The notes under the pieces were generated by a model. It saw only the letters and a program-made list of their open reading frames with translations. It had not been told where the DNA came from and ran no database searches. From positions 682,001-746,000 of the forward strand of contig CAVOZC010000001.1 of assembly GCA_963700865.1 (NCBI GenBank): a stretch of 64,000 nucleotides of DNA, read 5' to 3'. The position numbers and the translations under genes were made by a program. Origin of the DNA: CAVOGJ01 sp963700865. Its GTDB lineage: Bacteria; Planctomycetota; Planctomycetia; Pirellulales; Pirellulaceae. Below, piece by piece: positions 30,810-41,006 of this stretch; the first letter of the stretch is position 1; each line of letters starts with the position of its first letter.

Positions 30810-31539
30810 CTAAGCGCCGCCCAGCATTTCGTCGTATTCCGGATACGGGTCTTCGTCAAAGACGGCCCGCACGAACGGCGTATTGAGGAACAGCATCATA
30901 CGGACATAGACGCCGGCCTTGATGAGCAGACCGACAAACGTCCCCAGCAATGTCCCGAAGGCAATGCCATTCATTTGCTGATTCACGGCACTATCGACAT
31001 CCTGCATGCTGAGCCGCATACTTATAGATCGTCATGCGACTCGATTCTTCCAGTTGCCCGCTGATGGCGATGAACATAGCGCACCCCAGTGCTGCAGCAA
31101 GCACATGGAAACCGATTGCCGAGCCGAATATGTAGAGCATGGTGGTGCGGGCAAAGGGCAGCTTCATCAGCATAATCGCGGCTCCGGCAATCAACGCTAC
31201 CGACAGCGCGAACTTGGCAAAATAGAAAAGCAGCCGCAGGACGCGAAAATCCTTCTCTACCTTCTTAGCGGCATGTACCAGCTTCATCTGCTGGTAGTTC
31301 ATCCGCCGTTGATTCGTCTTTAGCGCCTCCGAGCCTTGCAGCGTATGCTTGACCCCGAGTGCGGAAGTCCCCAACCCCCATATGCCGAACAACAGGCATA
31401 GAAAGCAAATAACCGTCAGCCCCTTTGTCCAATCGGCATCCTTGATGCGGATGGCGAATTCCTTGTCGCTGCCGCGTGGCGAATCGTTGAAGAATTTGGC
31501 GCTGCTGAGTTCTACTTGCATCATGAATTCCCAAAACAT
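30810..31539 (-). CDS. Multi-pass membrane protein, probably frameshifted
   Basis: The first part (31539-30991) encodes a soluble N-terminal tail and three to four membrane helices (GLTVICFLCLLFGIWGLGTS, FALSVALIAGAAIMLM, IFGSAIGFHVLAAALGCAMF) and ends RMTIYKYAAQHAGCR. A second frame begins at 31019 with MRLSMQDVDSAVNQQMN, then another helix (GTLLGTFVGLLIKAGVYV) and an acidic tail ending at 30810. The two overlap by 29 bases and their topology fits one protein of about 240 residues with an indel near 31010. Two overlapping genes are possible. No family is recognised. No ribosome site is evident for the second part. Confidence 0.55.
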
Positions 31540-31672
31540 GTCACTTTTGGTGCAAAGCTCAGCCGGCCATGCATCGGGAAAAGTTAGGTTACGATGCGCT
31601 CCGAATCAAGCGAATTAAAAATAACGACTGGAGCGATCGTAGGGGTGAAGTGAGCGGAAGCCACCCGGATGG

Positions 31673-33659
31673 CTAGTCGTGAATGCGGCTGAGGCAGTTT
31701 CTCCAAATCCACAGCCAGCCCGCGACCATGGCCAGTAGCATCACTGCGGCCCACAACCAGGCTCCACACAATGCCTGGCCGATGAAAAACATACCTCCCC
31801 AGACAAAGGCCAGACCCGCCAGATAATTTCCCACAAAACCACGCGCGACCGAGGGCAACGTCCCAGGAACGGCAGCGGGGATCGCTCCCCACCAGCCACC
31901 CGGTTGGACACGCGCATAAAATTCCCGCAAATGCTGATCCGGTTCCGGCTGCGTCAGAAAGGTTACCGTCAGCCAAGTGATTAAGGACACGAATACGACC
32001 ACCAGCAGTTGCAGATGAAATGGGAAGGGCTGCCCACCAATGATCGGCTCGGCGCCGAAGAGGACGTATGGTTGGCCGGCGGCGAGGGTCTGATGGGCCG
32101 CATAGGCCTCGAAGCCGATGGTGATCAGCAGCGATGTGGCGAGTGCCGAGATTTCCGACCAGGCGTTGATCCGCCACCAGAACCAGCGGAGGATCAGCAC
32201 CAGACCGATCCCGCCGCCCATCGCCATGACAAACTTCCAAGCCTTTTCGATGCTCCCCATTTGCGTCGCCAACAGTGCGGCGATCACCATCAGTCCCACC
32301 GTGGTGACGCGGCCAGCCAGCACGTAGTGCTCGTTCGTCGCGTCACGACGGATGAACCGTCGATAGATATCATGCACCAGGTAGGACGATCCCCAATTCA
32401 AGTGCGTGTCGATGGTCGACATGAAGGCAGCGAGAAAACTGACAAGCAACACACCTCGCAGGCCCGACCCGAGCAGCGCTTTCATCACCAGCGGATAACC
32501 GGCCTTTTCGCCCAAGGGTTGTTCCGTGAGATCGGGGAACATGACCAGAGATGCCAAAGCCACGATAATCCAGGGCCAGGTTCGTAAGGCGTAGTTCGCG
32601 AAGTTGTACCAGAGGTTGGCCGCCAGGGCGTGCTTCTCATTTTTGGCCGCCATCGTCCGCTGCGCCAAATATCCACCTCCATCCGTCGCGTGGTTGGACC
32701 ACCACATGACGAGAACCAAGACGAGAAACTGAAAATAGGGTGTGTTGAGAAAGGCCCGGGAGAGCACGGGCGTTTCGCGGGGAAAGGGAGGAATCACGTT
32801 GATTGCCTGCCGCGCATTTCGAGGGGCCTGCGCCAGCTGCTCACGTAGTTTGGCGACCTCGTCCGTCATTTCTCGGGCGACTCCGTCACCCGCCGCGGTC
32901 ACCGCTTGCTGCAAAACCGCCAAACGGGACTCCATGTGTGCCGTCCGTACAGCCAGCGACTCATCCAGTCGCGAGAGCAGACCTCCCATGCCTCCCAGAT
33001 GCTGAACGGCAATCACCGCCAGTGCGACCGCCCCTACCATGGCAATGACGAATTGCACGACATCGGTCACGACAACTCCCCAAAATCCAGATAGCAGGGC
33101 ATAGACGGTCGCGATGATTGCCAGGGCCGCGATCACCAGGTGCTGCGTTTCCACTTCCAGGCCGACGACGGTGAAGAGCACCCGTGGCTCGTCAAACAGC
33201 ATGACGGAGAGCACGGAAGACATGCCGACCAGCACCCAGCCCATCACGATGAAATTATAGAAAATCGCGAAGTAGCCCGCCTTGAAGATGCGCAGAAAGG
33301 CGGCCGGCTGGCCCGCATAGCGAAGCTCAAGCAATTCGTTTTCCGTCAACACGTTGGCTCGACGCCACAGCCGCGCGAAGAGAAACACACCGAGCAAGCC
33401 ATACAGCAGCCAGTTCCACCAAAACCAGTTCTCCCAGATCCCCTTGCCACGGCACATTTCCGTCACGGCTAAGGGAGTGTCCGCCGCAAAGGTGGTCGCA
33501 ACCATGGATGTTCCCAAGTACCCACCACGGCAAACTGCGGCCGGCCAGGTAGTACTCTTCCGGGCTCTGACCCGCGCGTCGCGCATAGAAGATGCCAATC
33601 CCCATGGCAAATGCCAGATAGGCCAGCACGATGGTCCAATCGAGCGTCGAGAGTTCCAT
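31673..33659 (-). CDS. Sodium:solute symporter family protein, one frameshift
   Basis: Start 33659 (MELSTLDWTIVLAYLAFAMG) has GGGAG 5 bases upstream. The first 50 residues read YYLAGRSLPWWVLG, then a one-base shift near 33515 leads to GTSMVATTFAADTPLAVTEM, the typical beginning of SSF transporters. About 13 to 14 membrane helices are visible. Between helices around residues 220-300 there is a hydrophilic, coiled-coil-like insertion (LDESLAVRTAHMESRLAVLQ, MTDEVAKLREQLAQAPRNAR) not usual in the family. Substrate is unknown; sugar uptake would fit the nearby fuconate genes but is inference. It is divergent from cutC. Confidence 0.85.
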
Positions 33660-33845
33660 GCTTGCTCCCTGAAGGTTCGGCTGAATTCTGCGGGTAACGA
33701 ACGCGGGCCAAGCTGCCAGCCTGGCCCACGATCCACCAGGCGTGGCGCACGCGTTCACAAACATAATGAACTGCTGGCGTTTGAATAGTCGCCCGGACAG
33801 CGTATCCTGACGCGATTGACCGCCGCCCCACCAGAAGCGACCGAC

Positions 33846-34553
33846 ATGCCGCGCGTCCTGCTCGAAATCTGCGTCGAAACGCTTCGCTCTGCGGAGATCG
33901 CTGCCAAGGCGGGCGCCGATCGGTTGGAATTGTGCTCGGAGCTCTCGGTGAGTGGGCTAACGCCCGCTGACCGGTTGGTGCGGCAAGTCACCGCAGCGAC
34001 TGACTTGCCCGTCATGATGATGATCCGACCTCGTGGAGGCTCGTTCGTCTACAATGCGTCAGAGATCGAAACGATGATCGCCCAGATCGCGCGCGGCAAA
34101 TCCCTGGGCGTCGCCGGCTTTGTATTCGGTGCGTTGACGCCCGAGGACAAGATCGATGTTGATGCCTGTACACGCCTGCTGGCCGCCGCGTCCCCTTATG
34201 CCACTACCTTTCACCGAGCGTTCGACGAAGTTCGACAGCCGCTCGAGGCACTGCGTCAACTGAGCCAACTCGGCTGCCAACGTATCCTGACGTCGGGGCG
34301 GCAGCCAACGGCGATCGCGGGAGTTGCCCTGTTGCGTCAACTGGTCACATTCGCCGACGGCAAGATCGGCATCATCGCGGGCGGGGGGCTGAGCGCACCC
34401 CACGTGGCCGAGCTGGTGACGCAAACCGGCGTGAGGGAAGTGCACGGGACGGCCGCTCATCCGCCAGCCTCCAGCCATGTCGCCCGTCCGCGAGAGACAT
34501 CGGCGGCGGCTGTCGCAGCCATTCGTCAGGCACTTGACTCCCTGGCGGACTAA
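33846..34553 (+). CDS. cutC: CutC-family protein
   Basis: ATG 33846 (MPRVLLEICVETL) fits the family start; the ORF could extend to a TTG at 33816. The 235-residue TIM-barrel protein shows ICVETLRSAEIAAKAGADRL, ELCSELSVSGLTP, MIRPRGGSFVYNASEIETM, TFHRAFDE, RILTSGR and IIAGGGLS, all in the normal order. CutC was first linked to copper homeostasis, but its biochemical activity is not settled. A strong inverted repeat begins 6 bases after the stop. Confidence 0.9.
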   Translation: MPRVLLEICVETLRSAEIAAKAGADRLELCSELSVSGLTPADRLVRQVTAATDLPVMMMIRPRGGSFVYNASEIETMIAQIARGKSLGVAGFVFGALTPEDKIDVDACTRLLAAASPYATTFHRAFDEVRQPLEALRQLSQLGCQRILTSGRQPTAIAGVALLRQLVTFADGKIGIIAGGGLSAPHVAELVTQTGVREVHGTAAHPPASSHVARPRETSAAAVAAIRQALDSLAD

Positions 34554-34558
34554 CGAGG

Positions 34559-34599
34559 GTGGCTGGCGTCGATCAGGGGGAGGATCGGACGCCAGCCAC
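34559..34599 (+). terminator. Inverted repeat after cutC, possible terminator
   Basis: GTGGCTGGCGTC (34559-34570) pairs perfectly with GACGCCAGCCAC (34588-34599), enclosing GATC...GATC that can extend the stem. Its position right after the cutC stop suggests transcript end or protection, but no T-run follows. The arm core TGGCTGG/CCAGCCA equals that of the REP palindromes at 43.4 and 49.5 kb. Confidence 0.5.
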
Positions 34600-34667
34600 G
34601 CCGTCGCCAAGTGGCCGAAGGGGAACGTTACGGAGATTGCGTTTCGTAGGGCGCTTGCAATCCCAAC

Positions 34668-36251
34668 CTAGTGACTGGCCTCGACTCCGTTGAGCAGTGG
34701 ATGATCGGGCAAGTCGAGGAAACCAGCAAGGCTGCGAGAACGATACGGCTCTTGCAGCTTTCGCACCGCCTTTGATTCGATTTGCCGCACGCGTTCCCGC
34801 GTCACGGAAAAAATCTTGCCCACTTCCTCCAGCGTATAGGAATAACCGTCGGTCAAGCCGAACCGTAGGCGGATGATCTCGCGTTCCCGATGGTTGAGTA
34901 CCTGCATGACCTCGTGGATGCGGAGCTTGAGGGCGTCCTGATTGTGATCATAGAGTGGGTCGTCGTCCCGGTAGTCTTCCAGGAATTCGCCGAAGTAGCT
35001 GTCGTCGTGATCTCCCACGGGTTGATCCAGCGACAAGGGCTGGCGCGACATCCGCATGATGCAGCGGGCCTCTTCCAGTGGCATCTTCGCCCGCTCCGCC
35101 AGTTCTTCAGGGGTCGGCTCGCGGCCCAGTTCCTGCACGAGTTCTCGCGTAAAGACACGGACCTTGCTCATCGTATCGATCATGTGCACCGGTACGCGAA
35201 TCGTGCGGCTCTGATCGGCGATCGCCCGAGTGATAGCCTGACGAATCCACCAGGTGGCATAGGTCGAAAACTTATAACCGCGGGCATGTTCGAATTTGTC
35301 GACGGCCCGCATCAACCCCGTGTTGCCTTCCTGGATCAGGTCCAGGAAGCTCAAACCACGATTGCGATATTTCTTGGCGATCGAGACAACCAGGCGCAGG
35401 TTTCCCGCGGATAAGTAACGCTTAGCCGCATCGTACTTTTGTTGAAACCGATCTGTCCGCTCCAGGCGACGCCGCAACGTGGCCGGACTTTCGCGCGAGA
35501 TCCGCATCAAGTAATGCAGTTCCGCCTGTAATTCATCGACCGAACGGCCGGCGGCGACTTCTCCGCCACCCTGGTCCATCTGAGTTCTCAGCACGTCCAT
35601 CCGCAAGGAGATCTTGGTCAATTGTTCCAGCAGCGGCGTGATCCGTTGCGTGCGAAGATTCATCTCCTCCACCAGCCGCACGGCACGATGCCTGCGGCGA
35701 ATCAGCCGCCGCCAAGCGTGACGTTTGGCGGTCTTTGTTTGGGAGCGCGAAATCGCCACCTGAAAATCATGATGGTTTTCCACGAGCAGGCGCCGCAGGG
35801 TAACGAGATTGGGTACGAGTCGTTTCAGAATGCGTTTCTTCTCGGCTGTGTTCGTCACGGACACTTCGATGGTGCGATCGAGTCGCAACTCCCCATCCCG
35901 AACTCTCTCCAGGGCATGTACGGCGCCTTGCAGGACAAAATCGGATGCCATCATGCTGATGCGGAAATGGCGTCGCCAATGATCAATCGTCTTGGCGGCC
36001 TGGACTTCCTCCGCACGGGAGAGCATGGGAATTTCGCCCATTTGCATCAAATACATGCGGACCGGATCGTCAATCGCAGGGGTCCCTGTGACGGTATCAT
36101 CCGCATGCCTGCGATTGGTCGACTTTTCGCGGGTGTCCGACTCGTTCGTCTTCTCCTCGTCTTCAACAAAATCGGACCGAAGAACGACTTTCTTGGCGGC
36201 AGTTCGCGGAGGTTCGGGACGGGCCTTTGAGGAACGGGTGGATTTCGCCAC
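34668..36251 (-). CDS. Primary-type RNA polymerase sigma-70 factor
   Basis: A GTG start at 36251 (VAKSTRSSKARPEPP) is preceded by GGAG at 7 bases and preferred to the longer ATG ORF. The 527-residue product has region 1.2 (DDPVRMYLMQMGEIPMLSRA), a non-conserved insert (residues about 110-260), region 2 (NLRLVVSIAKKYRNRGLSFL, DLIQEGNTGLMRAVDKFE, KFSTYATWWIRQAITRAIAD), region 3 (RVPVHMIDTMSKV) and region 4 (LNHREREIIRLRFGL, TLEEVGKIFSVTRERVRQIE). Full regions 1.2 to 4 mark it as RpoD/SigA-like. Planctomycetes often carry more than one such factor, so it may be the housekeeping or a closely related group 2 factor. Confidence 0.9.
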   Translation of the reverse strand: MAKSTRSSKARPEPPRTAAKKVVLRSDFVEDEEKTNESDTREKSTNRRHADDTVTGTPAIDDPVRMYLMQMGEIPMLSRAEEVQAAKTIDHWRRHFRISMMASDFVLQGAVHALERVRDGELRLDRTIEVSVTNTAEKKRILKRLVPNLVTLRRLLVENHHDFQVAISRSQTKTAKRHAWRRLIRRRHRAVRLVEEMNLRTQRITPLLEQLTKISLRMDVLRTQMDQGGGEVAAGRSVDELQAELHYLMRISRESPATLRRRLERTDRFQQKYDAAKRYLSAGNLRLVVSIAKKYRNRGLSFLDLIQEGNTGLMRAVDKFEHARGYKFSTYATWWIRQAITRAIADQSRTIRVPVHMIDTMSKVRVFTRELVQELGREPTPEELAERAKMPLEEARCIMRMSRQPLSLDQPVGDHDDSYFGEFLEDYRDDDPLYDHNQDALKLRIHEVMQVLNHREREIIRLRFGLTDGYSYTLEEVGKIFSVTRERVRQIESKAVRKLQEPYRSRSLAGFLDLPDHPLLNGVEASH

Positions 36252-36728
36252 TTTCAATCTCCGAAGTCGTTCTGTGGGACAGGCGGATCGAAGATGAGGG
36301 GATTGCACGGACGATGCCAAACCGGGGATCGTTGGCAGCCGCGACGAGCGTAAGATCAGCTACGCAAGAGGTTTAGGCGTGAAAATTATCCGCCGGCAGC
36401 GTTCCCCCACGACTGGTTTTTATGCCTCAAGTCGCATTTTGGCAGCAACCTGCCACCGGTCATGTGGCGAAAAGCAAACGTCCCCGAATCGCCTGAGCAG
36501 ATGAGGCTCCTCCCCGACGGCTCCCCTTGAGGCCCCACGTTTTGGCAATCGTGAGGGAATACTGTCGGACGAACTTCGATACGGCGATCCGCGAGATCAC
36601 CTTCCTGCCACTCCTTTTTTGGTGGCGGATGAGGCGCGGCATTTCGCCTACTCCTGATGAAGCGGCATTACAAATCGATGCCAAGAAAAGAACCTGTGAG
36701 TCCGCATATTCAAGAAAGGAATACCGCG
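36252..36728. other. Intergenic, no gene recognised
   Basis: Almost 480 bases between the divergent sigma-factor gene and the small secreted protein. No coding pattern, tRNA or clear hairpin is seen. Promoters for both neighbours must lie here. Confidence 0.4.
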
Positions 36729-37148
36729 ATGAAATCCAGAGTCAAGGTAATGGCAATTGCAGGTCTCGCGGCACTGTTGCTCTACGTGATTCCAATCGCG
36801 TCGGCCGACACGCCAACGAAGTCCATCACGATGTTGGCAAAACTAAGCGGCAAGGGGTTTGGTGTGGCCCGAGTTGACATGACGACCACTCACCGGACAT
36901 TCCGAATGAAGGTCCATACCATACCCAATGCAACGCTTGTGATCGGAGCGCAGCGAGGCAAGCAAGTTGGGAAGTTTGGTTGGGTGCGAACCGACAAATT
37001 TGGCCATGGTGCTATGGTGCTTGATTCTCGCAAAGACCAGTGGATACCGGTGATGCACGAAGAGGACACCGTTATCGTGTGGCTGGACAATACCGTGATC
37101 ATGAGTGGAAAGATAACGCTGCTGAATAGAGCTCTCCATGGCAGATGA
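36729..37148 (+). CDS. Small secreted protein of unknown function
   Basis: ATG 36729 follows GAAAGGA at about 8 bases. The 139-residue product has a clear signal peptide (VKVMAIAGLAALLLYVIPIA then SADTP) and a compact beta-rich body (ITMLAKLSGKGFGVARVDMT, HTIPNATLVIGAQRGKQVG, DTVIVWLDNTVIMSGKITLL). No family is recognised. It stands alone between the sigma-factor gene and rtcB. Confidence 0.7.
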   Translation: MKSRVKVMAIAGLAALLLYVIPIASADTPTKSITMLAKLSGKGFGVARVDMTTTHRTFRMKVHTIPNATLVIGAQRGKQVGKFGWVRTDKFGHGAMVLDSRKDQWIPVMHEEDTVIVWLDNTVIMSGKITLLNRALHGR

Positions 37149-37352
37149 TCGATGCCAGCGGCCGCGCGAGAGGCTCGAAGTCGTATAGCCAGCATGCAGG
37201 TTGAAGGCCGGACAACAACCGCCTCCAGAAATGTAGGGAACGTGCTCCTTCAGTTCTCTAGAGACGAGATAGAGAGAATGCGGTGTGAAAAGAACCGGGC
37301 GACCTGCGGGTCCCCCGGTGGGCTGGTTCATCGCGAACCGATCTCATCGCCC

Positions 37353-38759
37353 TCAATCTTCCGCGCGACTCCCATCGCCGCACATCATGACAATCCGCGG
37401 CTCAAAGCGACCCACCACCTCCACCAACTCGCTCTGCGCCCGCATCACGTCATGAATATCCTTATATGCACCCGGAACTTCATCGATTCCGCCAGCCAGG
37501 ACGCGAACATGGCGCTCCTGCAGATACTCCTTCCACATCGGCCAGCGAAACATCTGCTTCGCTGCCGTCCGGGACATCCGACGGCCGGCTCCGTGGGACG
37601 CGGAGTGGAGGCTCGCGCTGCAGCCGCGACCGCGAACGATAAAGGCCGGATGTGCCATGCTTCCGGGAATCACGCCCAGCACACCCGCGTGGGCCGGCGT
37701 GGCGCCCTTGCGATGTATGATCACCTCGCGTTCGTTCCAGGTTTCTCGCCAGGCGAAATTGTGGTGATTTTCCACCGTGGCCACCGGCTCCGCGCCGGCC
37801 AGCTTGGTGACTTGCCGATGAATGACCTCGTGATTGGCAGCCGCATAGCGGCCCATCAAATTCATGGCCGCCCAATACTCCTGCCCTTCCTGGCTGTCGA
37901 GTGACAGCCAGGCCAGGTGTTTCATCTGCGCGTCTCGCCGGTACCGGGAGGGCAGGCGGGCCTGGGCAATCTCGGTATAACGGCGACAGACCTGGGCCCC
38001 TGCCCCGCGGCTGCCACTGTGGCTGAGGAGTGCCACATAACGACCGGCCTCGACTCCCAACTCGGCTCGCGGCAGGTCGACCAGTCCCCACTCGACGAAG
38101 TGATTGCCCGAGCCACTCGTTCCCAACTGCTTCCAGGCAGTTTCGCGGACCTGACGCGTGATCGCAGTGATCGTCCAGTCTTCATCCAGGACCTCGTGGT
38201 CCGCCGGCCGATCCCAACCGCGACCCGCACCAAAGCGAGTGCCTTTCTCAAGTGCCAGATCAAGCTCCCGACAAGTGGTGGGTTGATTGTCATCCAGTCG
38301 CGCCGGATCGAGATCGGTGAGCGTCAACCGCATGCGGCAGGCGATATCGACGCCTACGGCGTAGGGAACCACATGATTCTCGCAGGCCAATACGCCGCCG
38401 ATCGGCAGTCCATATCCCAGATGGGCATCCGGCATGAGGGCCGCGGCGACCGCCGCAGGCACCCGACAGGCATTTCGCATCTGTTCGCGGGACCCCTCGT
38501 CGATATCTTCACCAAACTGACGGAACGTGGCCGCTGGCTCGTCGGGCCGCTGTTGCTGGTCTGTCAGGATCGCCAGCGCCAGATCGCCCAAGATCGGATG
38601 CTGGACAAACTCCGCGGGCGACGCCACGACCAGGGGGATGAGCTTTTTGGGTTTGATACTGCGGAGCGTCCCCGTACGGGCGGCTCGCTGCAGGCAAGCC
38701 ACCGCTACGGGAACACAGTCCTCGGTCACGCCAAGACGCAGGAGTTGTTTCTTATTCAT
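37353..38759 (-). CDS. rtcB: RtcB-family RNA ligase
   Basis: Start 38759 (MNKKQLLRLGVTEDC) removes an unlikely 26-residue leader. The 468-residue protein shows the RtcB metal and guanylylation motifs in order: PDAHLGYGLPIGGV, GVDIACRM (metal Cys), GSGNHFVEW, LSHSGSRG, ENHHNFAW, HRKGATPA and SHGAGRRMSR with the guanylylated His. RtcB joins 2',3'-cyclic-phosphate or 3'-phosphate and 5'-OH RNA ends. No archease or RtcA gene is adjacent. It is divergent from the small membrane protein at 38927. Confidence 0.9.
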   Translation of the reverse strand: MNKKQLLRLGVTEDCVPVAVACLQRAARTGTLRSIKPKKLIPLVVASPAEFVQHPILGDLALAILTDQQQRPDEPAATFRQFGEDIDEGSREQMRNACRVPAAVAAALMPDAHLGYGLPIGGVLACENHVVPYAVGVDIACRMRLTLTDLDPARLDDNQPTTCRELDLALEKGTRFGAGRGWDRPADHEVLDEDWTITAITRQVRETAWKQLGTSGSGNHFVEWGLVDLPRAELGVEAGRYVALLSHSGSRGAGAQVCRRYTEIAQARLPSRYRRDAQMKHLAWLSLDSQEGQEYWAAMNLMGRYAAANHEVIHRQVTKLAGAEPVATVENHHNFAWRETWNEREVIIHRKGATPAHAGVLGVIPGSMAHPAFIVRGRGCSASLHSASHGAGRRMSRTAAKQMFRWPMWKEYLQERHVRVLAGGIDEVPGAYKDIHDVMRAQSELVEVVGRFEPRIVMMCGDGSRAED

Positions 38760-38926
38760 CGCGAGTCCCCAGGATGCTCTCCGACGAGGGGGACAAGCAC
38801 CAAGTCGCAAAGGTTCGCCGCTTATCGCCCAACTCACCCATTATGAAGTTCTCGACGGTCGCCGACCATGCTATCATTCGGCTGCGCGGAAGGATCATCA
38901 CTCGTTCGCTTAATGGAGGCTGGAAC

Positions 38927-39349
38927 ATGGACCCGGTAGCTACATCTTTCGAGCCTGGTGGATTGGAATTGGGCCTGTTGGCCATCGGTGGCATTTTGTC
39001 GTTCGTTTCGTTGGTCTGCGCGATCATGGTGATCGTGAAAATGTTTCAAAAAGAACAGACCGCATTGGGAATTGTGAGCTTGATTTTGCTGTTCTGCTCA
39101 GGGATCGGTTACCTCATCACGCTGGTATACGGCTGGATGAAGTCGACTGAGTGGAATATCAAGAAATTGATGGTCACCTACACGGTTTGTTTCATCAGCT
39201 CGGCAGTGTCCTGTCAGTATTGGTGTCGGGATCATGCTCCCCAAGATGTTGAAGGCGAGCAGGAAATCGATCAACAAGACGACGAAGACATGCCCGCGGA
39301 AGTCGATTTCAACTTTGACAACGCCCAACCGGTCGAAGTGACGGAATAA
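38927..39349 (+). CDS. Small membrane protein with acidic tail
   Basis: ATG 38927 is fixed by GGAGG at 38915-38919, 7 bases upstream; longer ORFs lack this. The 140-residue product has about three membrane helices (LELGLLAIGGILSFVSLVCA, LGIVSLILLFCSGIGYLITL, VTYTVCFISSAVSCQYW) and an acidic C-terminal tail (EGEQEIDQQDDEDMPAEVDF). Function unknown. It lies 12 bases before the enoyl-CoA hydratase-like gene, probably in one operon. Confidence 0.7.
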   Translation: MDPVATSFEPGGLELGLLAIGGILSFVSLVCAIMVIVKMFQKEQTALGIVSLILLFCSGIGYLITLVYGWMKSTEWNIKKLMVTYTVCFISSAVSCQYWCRDHAPQDVEGEQEIDQQDDEDMPAEVDFNFDNAQPVEVTE

Positions 39350-39361
39350 CATCAAGCCTTC

Positions 39362-40147
39362 ATGTCCGAACCGATTCTGAAAGTTCGCGTGGACGGTTGC
39401 AGTGGATCGATCATCCTCAACCGGCCTCACCGCCACAACGCGCTTACGCGGTCGCTCCTGTTGGACATCCAGCAGGCATTCAGCGACCTTCATCAGGAGC
39501 GGCGGGTGCGCACCGTCATCCTGACGGCCACGGGAAACGCCTTTTGTGCCGGTCTAGACCTGCACGAAATGCATCACACCGCCAGCCAGCCGGAATCGGA
39601 AGTGCAGTGGCATGAGGATTCGATCGCCTATCGCGATTTGATGCTGACCATGCTCCGTTTTCCCAAACCCATCATTGCCGGCGTGAATGGGGCGGCCATT
39701 GGCGCGGGGACGGGCTTGCTGCTGGCATGCGACATTGTAGTGGCTTCCGAGCAAGCCAGTTTCAGCGTGCCCGCGCCGCGCCGCGGGCTGGTGGCTGGCA
39801 TGGTGATCCCGCTGCTGGTGTTTCGCATCGGCGGCGGTCTGGCGGCTCCCCTGCTGCTGGCTTGCCGCCAACTGGACGCCTCGTCGGCACAGCAACTGGG
39901 TCTGTTTCACGAACGGGTCCTGCCCGACGTGGTCTGGGCTCGCTGCCAGCAGGTGGCCGAAGAGTGTGCGATCGGCGCCCCGGAGGCCGTGGCCATGACG
40001 AAACGGATGCTGAACGAGATGATCGGCGAATCGCTCTCGACGCTGCTGTCGACGGGAGCCGCGATGACCGCCACCGCGAAAACGACCGAGGCCGCGTCGG
40101 AGGGAGTGCGCGCGTTCGTGGAAAAACGCCAGCCCGTCTGGCCGTGA
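39362..40147 (+). CDS. Enoyl-CoA hydratase/isomerase-fold protein
   Basis: A 261-residue crotonase-fold protein with GSIILNRPHRHNALTRSLL at the N-terminus, AFCAGLDLHEM (first oxyanion segment) and NGAAIGAGTGLLLACDIVVA (second). The two Glu residues that catalyse hydration in enoyl-CoA hydratase are not present: the positions read Gly (AGTGLLLACD) and Pro/Ala (SVPAPRRG). It is therefore more likely an isomerase, hydrolase or other crotonase-type enzyme than a hydratase. Possibly co-transcribed with the membrane protein upstream. Confidence 0.85.
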   Translation: MSEPILKVRVDGCSGSIILNRPHRHNALTRSLLLDIQQAFSDLHQERRVRTVILTATGNAFCAGLDLHEMHHTASQPESEVQWHEDSIAYRDLMLTMLRFPKPIIAGVNGAAIGAGTGLLLACDIVVASEQASFSVPAPRRGLVAGMVIPLLVFRIGGGLAAPLLLACRQLDASSAQQLGLFHERVLPDVVWARCQQVAEECAIGAPEAVAMTKRMLNEMIGESLSTLLSTGAAMTATAKTTEAASEGVRAFVEKRQPVWP

Positions 40148-40276
40148 AGTGGGGGGGATGATCCCCGTCGCCGCAGTCGCCAGACTTGGGGAGCGGTGGC
40201 TCGGGGTGGCTGGCGCCAAATTCTTGCGAATTCGGCTACCAGTATTTGGTAACGAAGCCAGGTTGGTCGCTCCGAC

Positions 40277-41006
40277 TCAATGGTCGTGGTCCTCGCGCCA
40301 CTGCCGATGCAACCACGTGCCCACCAAGGCCGCATCGGCACCCGCCGCCTCGATGGCCCGCAGATCCTCCGCTCCACGAACTCCACCCCCCGTGATGATT
40401 TCGAGCCCCGGATGGATGGCCCGCAACCGCCGACACCAGGCGAGCGTGGGACAGCCGGCCGAACTCCCAACGCTGGCCAGATCCAGCACGATGACCCTCT
40501 CCAAACCGCACTGCACGGCGGCCGCGACAATCTCGAGCGGCGAAACCTGACGCCAGGCGGGCACCCTCGTGACCGGTATTCCTCGTCGCAAATCAAGGCT
40601 CAGCGCGGCGCCCGGCAGCCATGCGCACCAGGCCCTCAGATCGTCCGCTCGCAGGAGCGATTCGAGCCCCACGATGGGCAGTACCTCAGTGGCCGCAGTG
40701 TGCGCGAAGGCGGCCAACTGCTGCACGCGGTCCACATCGGCCAACCCGATATCGATCCACAGTCGGCTGACAGTCGCGGCTAACTCGTCGATCACCGACC
40801 AGTCGACGGGGCCCGACTCGATTGCCGTAAGATTCCGCCAGGTAGAACTCGTCGATTCCGAAACAGGCTCGCCAGCAACGGGCCAAAGCGGCAGGCCGGT
40901 AACCATCCCCGTCGGCAGCGGTTACGCGCGGATATGCGGAACGGTCACCACGGATAGCCCGTACGACATATCCTTCACGGCTATCGATGACCCCGATGAC
41001 GCGCAT
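40277..41006 (-). CDS. HisA/HisF-like TIM-barrel protein, one frameshift
   Basis: The start at 41006 reads MRVIGVIDSREGYVVRAIRG, the HisA-type opening that carries the catalytic Asp. After GIDEFYLA the frame changes near 40840 and continues NLTAIESGPVDWSVIDELAA and IIT-GGGVRGAEDLRAIEAAG, ADAALVGTWLHR. About 240 residues. HisA isomerises ProFAR in histidine biosynthesis, but this divergent type occurs outside his operons in planctomycetes and methylotrophs, so another sugar-phosphate substrate is possible. It overlaps the end of the upstream gene. Confidence 0.65.

Noticed and set aside
37917..38846. 309-residue plus-strand ORF opposite rtcB
   Set aside because: rtcB has all catalytic motifs; the antisense frame has no recognisable family.
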